Assembly (NCBI GenBank): GCA_017744355.1
Contig: JAGIBK010000001.1
Location: 835,694 to 899,693, forward strand
DNA length: 64,000 nucleotides
Direction of reading: 5' to 3'
Origin: a bacterium
GTDB taxonomy: Bacteria; Cyanobacteriota; Sericytochromatia; S15B-MN24; UBA4093
Position numbers and translations under genes: made by a program
Notes under the pieces: model-generated
What the model saw: the letters and a program-made list of their open reading frames with translations, nothing else
The model's database searches: none
What the model was told of the DNA's origin: nothing
In this document: in pieces, positions 52,868-61,260 of the stretch
How the letters are laid out: every line of letters starts with the position of its first letter
Position numbering within the stretch: the stretch's first letter is position 1

Positions 52868-54319
52868 TCAAAGCGCTCTTCCCTCTCGTGCGAGCTCGGA
52901 ACGGCAGAGCTGCTCCAGGGCCGTGCGGCCGAAGCCGCCCCCGAAGAGCGCAAGGCGCGCGTCGTTCTCGTTGGGGAGCAAGGCGAGCGCCTGTGTCAGC
53001 GCCCGGCGTCCCTGCTCGTGCTCCCCTCTGCGCTTGGCAAGCAAGCCCAAGCGCAGGTGGGGAAGCGAGAAGCCCGGTTCGAGGTACGAGGCCGCCTCGT
53101 AGTCCTTGATCGCCGAGGCGAGCTCACCTGCTTGCTCGTAGTATAGTGCCCGAAGATAATGAGCGCCAGCTGAAAACTCGTCGTTGGCGAGCGCGCGGCG
53201 ACACACCGTTTCGACCGCCTCTCCCCGCCCGGTGTTGAGCAGCACCGCCCCGAGCAAGAGCAGGGCTTCCTGGGCTTCAGCGACGGTGGGGGGCAAGTTG
53301 CGCAAGATTGCTTCTGCTTCGACGAAGCGCTCCGAGGCGAAAAGCTCGTAGGCTCGCGCAAGGCCCGGTTGCGGGGCGGGGGCCTCGGTTCTCGGCCGGA
53401 TGGCGACAGGCCGCGCGACCGGCTTGGGCCTCGCCGGAAGGGGACTTGCGGGGATGGTCACGGCCGAGCGGGCATATGAGGAGCGAAGAGACTGAGGGTC
53501 CTGCTTGCGGTAGTAGAAGGTGCCGTGGGACTGCTCCACCTGAAAGCACGTATCCGCCAGGCGGGTGGTTTCCGCATGGCCGAGAAAGAGGTAGCCCCCG
53601 GGCGAAAGGGCGCGGGCGAGACTCTCCAGCTGGCGCCGGATCGCATCGGCCGAGAAGTAGATCAGCACGTTGCGGCAGAAGATGACGTCGTAGGCACCCG
53701 GCTCCGTCGTGCGATCCAGCTGCATGAGATTGCCCAGCGAGAAGCTCACCATCTCTCGGATCGCAGGCGCCAGCACGAAGTCGCCGCGTCGCTCGCGAAA
53801 GTAGCGGGCCGTAATCTCGGGCGACACGCCGCGAAGCGACCAGGGTGCGTAACAAGCGCGGCGGGCCTTGGCGAGCGCGAGGCCATTGAGGTCGATGCCT
53901 TCGATGCGCACGCCGCTTCGAAGCAAGCCGGATTCCTGGGCTACCATCGCGAGGGTGTAAGCCTCCTCGCCGGATGAGCAACCGGCCGAGAGCATGCGCA
54001 CCGGGCGGTGCGGCGCCGGCCGCCGGGCGAGGGCTGGCAGCACGACTTCCTTGAGGGCCTGGAACTGCTCGGGGTTGCGAAAGAAGTAGGTTTCGCCGAC
54101 GGTCAGTTGCTCGGCCAGCTCGAACATTTCTTGATCGGCCGTTTCAGGCGCCAGGAGCAGGGCGAAGTAGGCCTCGGCAGTCTTGCAGGCCGTAGCCCGC
54201 ATGCGGTCGGCCAGCACCCGATCGAGCCGCGTGCTCGCATCGAGGCCGGTCAGGCCGACGCGCGAGACGAGCAGCTCGGAGAACCGGGCCAGATCGCCGG
54301 TCAAAGGCCCCTCGCTCAT
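52868..54319 (-). CDS. CheR methyltransferase with C-terminal TPR region (WspC-like)
   Basis: The 483-residue protein has the CheR N-terminal helical domain, the SAM-binding motif LSAGCSSGEEAYTLA (about residue 110), and DVIFCRNVLIYF (about 212). The C-terminal 150 residues form TPR-like helices (AYELFASERFVEAEAILRNL, GAHYLRALYYEQAGELASAI), the WspC architecture. It methylates receptor glutamates with SAM. The ATGA overlap with the preceding CheW gene indicates coupling. Confidence 0.92.
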   Translation of the reverse strand: MSEGPLTGDLARFSELLVSRVGLTGLDASTRLDRVLADRMRATACKTAEAYFALLLAPETADQEMFELAEQLTVGETYFFRNPEQFQALKEVVLPALARRPAPHRPVRMLSAGCSSGEEAYTLAMVAQESGLLRSGVRIEGIDLNGLALAKARRACYAPWSLRGVSPEITARYFRERRGDFVLAPAIREMVSFSLGNLMQLDRTTEPGAYDVIFCRNVLIYFSADAIRRQLESLARALSPGGYLFLGHAETTRLADTCFQVEQSHGTFYYRKQDPQSLRSSYARSAVTIPASPLPARPKPVARPVAIRPRTEAPAPQPGLARAYELFASERFVEAEAILRNLPPTVAEAQEALLLLGAVLLNTGRGEAVETVCRRALANDEFSAGAHYLRALYYEQAGELASAIKDYEAASYLEPGFSLPHLRLGLLAKRRGEHEQGRRALTQALALLPNENDARLALFGGGFGRTALEQLCRSELAREGRAL

Positions 54320-54768
54320 TCGGACTCCTCGGGTGTGAGGACCGCCAGGTGCTCGGGCGGGACGAGGCGACCGCCCGCCAGCAGGATCAAGAGACGATCG
54401 TCCAATGAGGCGATCGCTTCCATCGCATGGCCCTTGGCTTGGCGAAAGAGCGGGGGAAGGTCCTCGAAGACCGCCGCCGAGAGGCGTTGGATGCCCACCA
54501 CCGTCTCGACGGCGAGCAGCACCTGGCGCTCGCCCGTCTTCACGGCCACGAAGCGCTCGGGCGCTACCGGCTCCGAGGCACCGAGGAGCATCGCCAGATC
54601 GACTACCGGCCGAGGCTCGCCGCGCGCCACGGCCACCCCGCGCACGAAGGGCGGCGCCCCCGGCATCGGGGCCACCGACAAGGGACGCATGATTTCGGAG
54701 ACCTCGTCCAGGCGCAGGGCGAAGGCCCGCGCCTCGACGCTCACCACCAGGACCGACAAGGACGTCAT
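54316..54768 (-). CDS. CheW-like coupling protein (WspB position)
   Basis: The 150-residue protein is a compact CheW domain: VVSVEARAFALRLDEVSEIM, FVRGVAVARGEPRPVVDLA and ERFVAVKTGERQVLLAVE. It should bridge a receptor and CheA. It overlaps the cheR start by four bases and lies three bases after the glutaredoxin-like stop. Confidence 0.87.
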   Translation of the reverse strand: MTSLSVLVVSVEARAFALRLDEVSEIMRPLSVAPMPGAPPFVRGVAVARGEPRPVVDLAMLLGASEPVAPERFVAVKTGERQVLLAVETVVGIQRLSAAVFEDLPPLFRQAKGHAMEAIASLDDRLLILLAGGRLVPPEHLAVLTPEESE

Positions 54769-54771
54769 GGG

Positions 54772-55059
54772 CTAGTCCCGCACGAGCGAGGGCAGGGCCT
54801 CGCGCGCCTCGCGGCCAAGGGGCTCACCCCGCAGGGCCTTGCGGATCCAGAACTCGGTCACCTTGCCGGCCATCACGACCTCGTCATCCACCGCGATGAC
54901 GGGGATCGCGTAGCGGAAGCGCTCGAAAAGTGCCGGATCCGCTTGGATGTCGCGGATCTCGAGCGAGAAAGGTTGATCGATTGCGACCTTATCGAGCAGG
55001 GCTTTGGCCTGGTCGCAAAGGCAGCAACCCGGTCCAGAAAAGAGCGTCACGCGGGGCAT
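54772..55059 (-). CDS. Glutaredoxin-like thiol protein, first gene of the chemosensory operon
   Basis: The 95-residue protein has a thioredoxin fold with GPGCCLCDQAKALLDK (redox cysteines at about 12-15) and cis-Pro in RYAIPVIAVDDE, the glutaredoxin/DUF836 pattern. CAGGAG precedes ATG by about eight bases, and TATAAC at 55110-55105 may be the -10 box of the operon. Its place where wspA (receptor) stands in Wsp clusters is notable; a functional link is only suggested by synteny. Confidence 0.83.
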   Translation of the reverse strand: MPRVTLFSGPGCCLCDQAKALLDKVAIDQPFSLEIRDIQADPALFERFRYAIPVIAVDDEVVMAGKVTEFWIRKALRGEPLGREAREALPSLVRD

Positions 55060-55138
55060 GGCGGGGCTCCTGGCCTATCGCGAGGAAGAGGGCGAACAGA
55101 AGAGGTTATACCCCCTTCGCGCACAAGGGTCCAGCCAG

Positions 55139-55237
55139 AGAGCATCTAACGAAACCAGGCATGTGACCTCCATTGGCCGCCTTTGGCGGCTTGGGCGCCT
55201 GCGGCTCATGGCAAGGAACAGTTTCGTTAGACGCTCT
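55139..55237. repeat. 99-base element bounded by 17-base inverted repeats
   Basis: AGAGCATCTAACGAAAC (55139-55155) and GTTTCGTTAGACGCTCT (55221-55237) are inverted repeats with one mismatch. The 65-base interior holds a further hairpin, GCCGCC-TTT-GGCGGC (about 55179-55193). It lies between the vanW stop, with which it overlaps by two bases, and the glutaredoxin-like gene. It could be the operon terminator, a structured RNA or a small non-autonomous transposon. Confidence 0.6.
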
Positions 55238-55913
55238 ACTCCGCATAGGTATCGACCGATAAAACTTCGGCCAACGGCGCCCCGTCGCCCGAGAGGTAGC
55301 GCACCGTGCGATAGGTGGCCGATCGCGGCCGACTATCCGGCACCCGCTCGGTCTCGAGGCGCAGGCGCCGAGCGCCTGGGGAGTCCCCCTTCACCCGGAC
55401 CCAGAGGGCCTCGTCTTCGAGGCGCGCCTCGAGCCGCACGGGGAAGGAGCCGGTATTTTCGAGGCGCAGGTCCGCGCGCCCGTACCAGACGGTCGCATCG
55501 CGGCCGGGCGGCACCGAGCGCACCCTGCGCAGGTGGGGGTGGCGCTCGACGATTCCGAGCCCCCCTAGCGCCGCGGCGTTGTAGAGGGTCGAGCTGAGCT
55601 GGCAGATGCCGCCCCCAATGCTGCTCGTCAGATCCCGCTCCAGGTAAGCGGGCGCGAGGCGGTAGCCCCGCTCCGGCGTGCGCGGTCCGACTTGCGCGTT
55701 GAACGACCAGACCTCGCCGGGCTCGATGACCCTCCCGTCGATGGCAGCCGCCGCCCGGGCGATGTTCGCGCGCTGGGCCTCGCTACGCTCCGAGAGGCCC
55801 GAGCGGAAGGCCCCGAGCTCCACCTGGAAGGGGCGCTTCATCCAGAGCCCCACCCCCAGTCCCAGGACCAAGAGTGGAACAAGGCCCCAGGCGACGGCTA
55901 CTCTCGACCTCAC
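55236..55913 (-). CDS. VanW family protein
   Basis: The 225-residue protein begins with a membrane anchor (about residues 7-25, WGLVPLLVLGLGVGLWM) and carries the VanW domain outside the membrane: EPGEVWSFNAQVGPRTPERG, SSIGGGICQLSSTLYNAAAL and HPHLRRVRSVPPGRDATVW, including its conserved Cys. VanW occurs in vancomycin-resistance clusters and in cell-wall contexts; its activity is unknown. GTG 55913 overlaps the alpha-2-macroglobulin stop (GTGA). It is the last gene of the envelope operon. Confidence 0.88.
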   Translation of the reverse strand: MRSRVAVAWGLVPLLVLGLGVGLWMKRPFQVELGAFRSGLSERSEAQRANIARAAAAIDGRVIEPGEVWSFNAQVGPRTPERGYRLAPAYLERDLTSSIGGGICQLSSTLYNAAALGGLGIVERHPHLRRVRSVPPGRDATVWYGRADLRLENTGSFPVRLEARLEDEALWVRVKGDSPGARRLRLETERVPDSRPRSATYRTVRYLSGDGAPLAEVLSVDTYAE

Positions 55914-58900
55914 TCGCCAATCTCCCAGCGAGCTTCAGCCCCGCGGGCCCGCACCTCGGGCGCGTACATCCCCTCGGCCACCGTGGGCAGCACGTGGTAT
56001 CGCCCCGGCAGCTCGGGCCGAAGCACGTAGTACAGCGCATGGGAGCCTGACGCCAGCTCGCGCTCGAAGAAGACGGCCTTCTCGTCGCGCACCGCAAGCG
56101 CGCTCCAGCCCGCGGTGCCCTGCGGCGTCACCACCTCGGCGCCCGCCGGCAGCGGGTCCTCGACGAGCATGTAGCGCAGGGGGGCCTTGGCCTCAATCGT
56201 CAGGCGCACGAGCACCTTGGCCTGGGACTTGGCCGTCTGGCCCAGCGGCGCAAGCTTCGCCACCTGCTTGGCATCGAAGGAGGCCCCGAAGAGGCCACCG
56301 CTCGCCTGCCATTCGGCGAAGGTCTTCTCGTCAAGCTGAAAGTAATCGCGGCGCACCGCAAGCTCAGGGCTCGCCTTGGCCGGGATATCCTCCATGCGCG
56401 CGTCGTAGGAAAGCAAGCCGGCATAAGGCAAGCCGCCCGTCCCTTCCGGCCGGATCGCGAGTTCGTGGCGGCCGGGCGAGAGGCGAGAGGCGTCAATCAC
56501 AAGACTCGCCCCCAGGTAGCGCTGGTCGCCCGAGAACGAGAAGCGCTCGATGACCTTGCCATCGAGGCTCACCTCGCAGGCTTCGGGCAAGCCCTGGGCG
56601 GCCCCGAGGCGCACCGCGTCGGCGAGCGCCATCACGATGGCCCCCGTGTCCTTGGTGCTCTGCCAGCGATCGCCCTGGCGGGTCATCAAGAGCCAGCGCA
56701 CGGCTTCCTGGACCTCGGGGTCGTTCGGCGCGACGGCAAGCCCCGCGCGCACGGCGTACGCCGTCGTCTCGGTGGCAGCGTCGTACCAGGAGAAGGGCAC
56801 CGCCCCGCTCTCCCAGTGGGTCATACCACCGGTGCGCACGGCGCGGCGCTTGAGCTCCGACCACAGCTCCCGCGCCCGAGCCGCCTCTCCCGCCTCGGCG
56901 AAGGCGAGGGTCGCAAGGGCACGGCCGTAGTTCGAGAGGCCGTCACGAGCGGTATAGAGCTTGTCGCGCAGGGCGCTCACCGACTCCTGCCAGGCGCCGA
57001 GCGCCCAGACGGCCGAGGCCAGGGCGTCGGGCCCCGCGCCGCGCCGCAGTTCATGGCGCGTCACCAGGTCCTTGCCAAGGCGATCGCCCTGGCGCTTCAG
57101 GTAGGCGAGGCCTTGCCGCACGGGCTCGGCGGGCACCTCGAAGCCCGCAAGGCGCGCCTCGCGCAGGCCGAAGAGCGCGTAGGCCGTCAGGTCCACCTCG
57201 CTCTCGTCCGGACCGAACCAGCCCCAGCCGCCGTCGGCGTGCTGGTACCGGACGATCTTGGCGATCCCCTCGTTGGCGAGCTTTCGCGCCTCCGGTCGCA
57301 GGGCGAAGGCTTCGAGGCCCAACTGGGAGAGGGTCCGCGAGACGCGGATCTCGGGCACGAAGCGGCTGGTGGTCTGTTCCAGGCAGCCATAAGGGTAGCG
57401 ACGCAAGTAATCCAGGGCTGGTCCGACCGCCGCGAGCGGGGTCGGCGTCAGCGACAGGTCGAAGCGCAGGGTCTCGGGGATCGCATCAGGCGGCACCTCC
57501 AGCGTGATCGCAGAAGGGCTCGCCGTTTCGGCGAAGCCGGTAAAGGCCTGCCGTTCGGGCGTGCCGTGCGCCAGCACCGGGAAGCCCAGTTCCAGCGCAT
57601 CGCTCGCCTTGGTCCCTACCGCCTTGAATTTCAAGCTCGCCGTCCCGGGGGCCAGGGGCTCGACCCAGAGGTCCAGGCGCGAAAGGCCGTTGCGCGCCAC
57701 CGAGAGGCGCTCGGGGACGGCACTCGTCACCTTCAGGTTCGAGGCCGCAAACGCGACCCGCACGTCCTGGTCCTGCGGGGTGTAGTTGTGGACCAAAGCC
57801 GCGATGGCGAGGCGATCGCCCATGACGAGGAAGCGCGGCATGGCCATGCGCACCAGGAGGTCCTTGGTCGCCAGGAACTTCTCGCGGGTCACGCCCACCT
57901 GAGTGTTCGCCGTGTAGGCCTGGGCCTTGACCACCCAGGTGGTCAGGTTGTCGGGCAAGACGAAGCGGACCGAAGCTTTGCCGTCGGCGCCGGTGCGGAT
58001 CGCGGGGAACCATGCGGCCGTGTCCTTGAAGTTCTTGCGAACGCGCGGCTCCTCGGTATCCTTGCCGGGGCCGCCCGAGTAGTCCTCCACGAATGAGTAC
58101 GAGGTCGTCACCCGGTTCCACGAAGGACCGTAGAAGGTCCGGCGGATGTCCGGGGTGCGGTCGGGCGCAAGCGCGTAGATAGCCTCGTCCACCACCCCGA
58201 GGGCCACCTCGGCCGAGACCGGCCGGCCCGCGAGGGTGCGGGTCTCCACGTCGAGCCGCGCCTCCTCGCCGGGCAGGTAGCGCTCCTTGGAGGGCTTGAC
58301 CTTCACCGAGAGGAAGGCTGCGTCAGGGCTCACGTTGAGCGAGCGCTCCGCCTGGAGGAAGGCCTTACCGTCCACCACCGCCGCACAGACGAAGGCGTTG
58401 GGGGAATAGTCCTTGGTGACGGGGATCGAAACGACCCTCGCCGCCTGGCCTGCCGGGAGCACCTCGGCGTGGTAGAGGCGCTGCCCCTCGACCGTCACGA
58501 GCGGATAGACGTCGCTGCGCGGCAGTTGGATCAGGACCTTCGCCGTCTCACCCGCCTGATACCGCTTGCGGTCAAAGGTCAGCCGAATGAGGCCCTGGCG
58601 ATAGGTCTCCCCCGCCCAGTTCTCGCCCGCCACCCACAGAGAGGTCGCCGCCGTCACGGAGCGACCGTCCTTGTCCTTCGCCGTCACCAGCACGCGGTAG
58701 TCGCCCGAGCGATCGGGAAGCGCCTGTTCCAGGCGCGCCACGCCTTGCGCGTCGGTTTCAAGCTGCCAAGTACCCGCTGGGGTACGCTTGGTCTGGTAGG
58801 TGCGACCCTCGTCGTTAGTGACGGTCTCGACCGTCTCCAAACGAACGCTCAAGGGCGCCTTGGCGGGGTGGCCGTCGAGATCCGCCGCGCGCACCGTGAG

Positions 58901-60646
58901 GCTGAACGAGGCCCCCGGACGGTAGACGTAGCGATCGGGGGTAAGCTCCAGGCTCAGGGCACCTTGGGTGACCAAAAAGCCGCCCGAGCCCCGCACCACC
59001 TGGCGGCTCGCATCCACCGCCTCGAGCTCCACCGTGTAGCGCTGGTCCTGGGGGGCATCCTCTCCCTGGCTCAGCTCGGCCGGAATGCTGAGGGTCACGT
59101 GCCCCGCCGCGTCCGTGACCGCCTCGCCCTGGCTCACCAGGTTCTTGTAGCCCCAGCCGTAATCCTCGTCGCCCGCGAAGCCGGAATAGAAGGCATCGTC
59201 CTCGGTCGTCCAGGGATAGTAGGGGCTCGAGAAGACGTTGTAGCGGACCTTGGCCCCCACGACCGGCGAGCCGAAGTAGTACGAGGCCGTCACCACCGCC
59301 TTGGCGGTTTCGCCCGGGTAGTAACGCGCGCGCTCGGGCCGCACGTCCAGCTTGAACTCGGGCTTGCGGTACTCCTGCACCTCGAAGCTCGCCTCGTGTC
59401 GCTCGCCGCCGACCAGCGCGATCAGGCGGTAATCACCGAGCGGCGGCTCTTCGGGGAGCTTCAGGCGCCCGTCGAGTGCTCCCAGGGCGTCGGTCCGCGT
59501 GTCATGGCGGTGGATCACGTTCTCCTGGGCGTCACGCACCTCGATGGTCACGGGCACCGCCGGCAGGTTGAAATTCTCGCCTCCCTTCGCGCGACGCAGG
59601 ATGGCCTTGTAGAAGACCTCCTGGGCAGGGCGGTAGATGGGACGGTCCGTGAAGAGCTGGGCGCGGTACTGCTGACCGCCGCCGTAGTAGTAGGACTGGG
59701 CGTGCGCCCACGTCCCCGCGTACGTGCCGAGCAGCATGAGGGTCTCGGTGCCTTGGAAAGGACGCTGGATGAGGCCCTTGGCATCGGTCGAGGCGCTCCA
59801 GCGCAAGCCGCGATCGTCGAAGGCCTTCACCGGCACCCCCACAAGCGGCTTCTTGGTCAAGAGGTCGACGGCGTAGACCAGCATCTTATCGGCCGAGCGC
59901 TTGGTGACCAGCGACAGGGGGGTGACCTCGAACCAGTAGGTGTCGCTACGCTTTGCCGGAACGCCCCGGACCACCCCGGAACCCTCCACTTCGAGCATGT
60001 AAGCGCCAGTCGAGAGGTCGGGAACCTCGAGGGTTCGGAAGAACCAGTCGTCATCATCGGTCGACTTGGGCTTCACCGTGCGGTCCCACTCGCGCACCAG
60101 GGTCGCCGAGGCGCCGAGCGAGGCCGGGGTCGCGTCGTTGAGGCGCGAAAGGGAATTGGAGTTGGTCGCGATCCGCCCCAGGTCGATGCGGTAGAGCTTC
60201 AGGCGCATGTGGTCCAGGAGGGTGCCGCGCAACGAGAGGAGGACCTTCTCTTGGGGGGTGAAGACTCGCTGGTGCTGCGCGAAGGAGATGTGCGGATCGC
60301 GCGGCGAGAGCGCAAAGCGCACGTTCGCGACGGTGCGGTCCTCCTCGACCTGGATGGGCGGGCTCGACCACTGGCTGTCGAAGCCCTTGGCGCGCGCCTG
60401 GACGTTGTACTGCCCGATGGGCAGCCGATCCATCCGGAAGCTCCCGTCCGCCTGGGCGATGGCCGTGCGGGTGATGGGCCCCATGAAGTGGATCCGTGCG
60501 TTGGGCAGGGCGTTGCCCGCCACGTCGCGGACCACCCCGGTCGCCGAGCCCGCAGGGGCTTCGCTCGCGAGGATCCCGACCCCGGTCGCCCCGAAGAGAC
60601 CGACGACCAGGATCACAAGCCAAGTCAAGACGCGACGGAGATTCAT
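55910..60646 (-). CDS. Thioester alpha-2-macroglobulin family protein
   Basis: The 1578-residue protein has an N-terminal membrane anchor (about 8-28), a carboxypeptidase-regulatory-like beta domain (about 40-100; GVVRDVAGNALPNARI, IGQYNVQARAKG), a series of macroglobulin domains, and the thioester motif CLEQ at 1088-1091 (PYGCLEQTT) within a helical toroid (about 1060-1330). Bacterial members trap proteases in the periplasm by covalent bonding and usually sit beside the penicillin-binding protein pbpC. Here a transpeptidase lies three genes upstream. ATG 60646 overlaps the AMMECR1 stop (ATGA). No lipobox Cys is seen. Confidence 0.9.
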   Translation of the reverse strand: MNLRRVLTWLVILVVGLFGATGVGILASEAPAGSATGVVRDVAGNALPNARIHFMGPITRTAIAQADGSFRMDRLPIGQYNVQARAKGFDSQWSSPPIQVEEDRTVANVRFALSPRDPHISFAQHQRVFTPQEKVLLSLRGTLLDHMRLKLYRIDLGRIATNSNSLSRLNDATPASLGASATLVREWDRTVKPKSTDDDDWFFRTLEVPDLSTGAYMLEVEGSGVVRGVPAKRSDTYWFEVTPLSLVTKRSADKMLVYAVDLLTKKPLVGVPVKAFDDRGLRWSASTDAKGLIQRPFQGTETLMLLGTYAGTWAHAQSYYYGGGQQYRAQLFTDRPIYRPAQEVFYKAILRRAKGGENFNLPAVPVTIEVRDAQENVIHRHDTRTDALGALDGRLKLPEEPPLGDYRLIALVGGERHEASFEVQEYRKPEFKLDVRPERARYYPGETAKAVVTASYYFGSPVVGAKVRYNVFSSPYYPWTTEDDAFYSGFAGDEDYGWGYKNLVSQGEAVTDAAGHVTLSIPAELSQGEDAPQDQRYTVELEAVDASRQVVRGSGGFLVTQGALSLELTPDRYVYRPGASFSLTVRAADLDGHPAKAPLSVRLETVETVTNDEGRTYQTKRTPAGTWQLETDAQGVARLEQALPDRSGDYRVLVTAKDKDGRSVTAATSLWVAGENWAGETYRQGLIRLTFDRKRYQAGETAKVLIQLPRSDVYPLVTVEGQRLYHAEVLPAGQAARVVSIPVTKDYSPNAFVCAAVVDGKAFLQAERSLNVSPDAAFLSVKVKPSKERYLPGEEARLDVETRTLAGRPVSAEVALGVVDEAIYALAPDRTPDIRRTFYGPSWNRVTTSYSFVEDYSGGPGKDTEEPRVRKNFKDTAAWFPAIRTGADGKASVRFVLPDNLTTWVVKAQAYTANTQVGVTREKFLATKDLLVRMAMPRFLVMGDRLAIAALVHNYTPQDQDVRVAFAASNLKVTSAVPERLSVARNGLSRLDLWVEPLAPGTASLKFKAVGTKASDALELGFPVLAHGTPERQAFTGFAETASPSAITLEVPPDAIPETLRFDLSLTPTPLAAVGPALDYLRRYPYGCLEQTTSRFVPEIRVSRTLSQLGLEAFALRPEARKLANEGIAKIVRYQHADGGWGWFGPDESEVDLTAYALFGLREARLAGFEVPAEPVRQGLAYLKRQGDRLGKDLVTRHELRRGAGPDALASAVWALGAWQESVSALRDKLYTARDGLSNYGRALATLAFAEAGEAARARELWSELKRRAVRTGGMTHWESGAVPFSWYDAATETTAYAVRAGLAVAPNDPEVQEAVRWLLMTRQGDRWQSTKDTGAIVMALADAVRLGAAQGLPEACEVSLDGKVIERFSFSGDQRYLGASLVIDASRLSPGRHELAIRPEGTGGLPYAGLLSYDARMEDIPAKASPELAVRRDYFQLDEKTFAEWQASGGLFGASFDAKQVAKLAPLGQTAKSQAKVLVRLTIEAKAPLRYMLVEDPLPAGAEVVTPQGTAGWSALAVRDEKAVFFERELASGSHALYYVLRPELPGRYHVLPTVAEGMYAPEVRARGAEARWEIGE

Positions 60647-61260
60647 AGGGCCTCGCTCTCTGGACCGTAGACGACGGTGGAAAATCGGAACATCAAGACC
60701 GGCTCGTGGGGCTCGAGACCGGCCTTGCGGCGACACTCGGCGAGCTGGTAGCGGGCGGTGCGGGCCTCACCCGGCAAAAGCACCGCTCCGCGGCCTCGCG
60801 CCGTGACCATGAGGCCCTCGCGCATGGGCGAAAGGGCCGCGGGCTGGGCGACGGACGTGAGCGGGCCGACCAGCGACACGAACAGGTCGAGGCCCTCCCA
60901 CTCGCTCGCATTGATGGCCGCGTGGCGGTAGTCATAGCGCAAGGCTTTGACGGCTGCCACCCCGATGGCCTCGGCGAGCGTCGGCTCTTGTGGGTAGACC
61001 GTTCCCCAGCAGCCGCGGGTCTTGCCCGAACGGGCGTAGGTGACGAAGGCTCCCCCCGCGACCAGGAGGCGCTTGTCGACGCCAGGCGGCACGCCGGTGG
61101 GCACGGTGCCGTCCTTGAGGTAGGCGCGGACGGCGGCTTTTGCGATCGCCCGCACCTCGCGTGCGAGCGCCGGATCGTGGCGGTAGGGTTCGAGGGGCAC
61201 GGCCTCGGCCGCGCCCGAGAAACCGAGCACGAGGGCCACGGCGTAGGCGAGGCGCCTCAT
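60643..61260 (-). CDS. Exported AMMECR1-domain protein
   Basis: The 205-residue protein starts with a signal peptide (LAYAVALVLGFSGAAEA, residues about 4-20). The rest is an AMMECR1 domain: KTRGCWGTVYPQEPTLAEAI matches its hallmark LRGCIGT/cWGt motif, with LFVSLVGPLTSV and a C-terminal QLAECRRKAGL. Most AMMECR1 proteins are cytoplasmic, often fused to radical-SAM or MEMO genes; an exported form in an envelope operon is unusual. Its stop overlaps the start of the macroglobulin gene and its start overlaps the SpoIID stop, each by four bases. Confidence 0.82.
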   Translation of the reverse strand: MRRLAYAVALVLGFSGAAEAVPLEPYRHDPALAREVRAIAKAAVRAYLKDGTVPTGVPPGVDKRLLVAGGAFVTYARSGKTRGCWGTVYPQEPTLAEAIGVAAVKALRYDYRHAAINASEWEGLDLFVSLVGPLTSVAQPAALSPMREGLMVTARGRGAVLLPGEARTARYQLAECRRKAGLEPHEPVLMFRFSTVVYGPESEAL

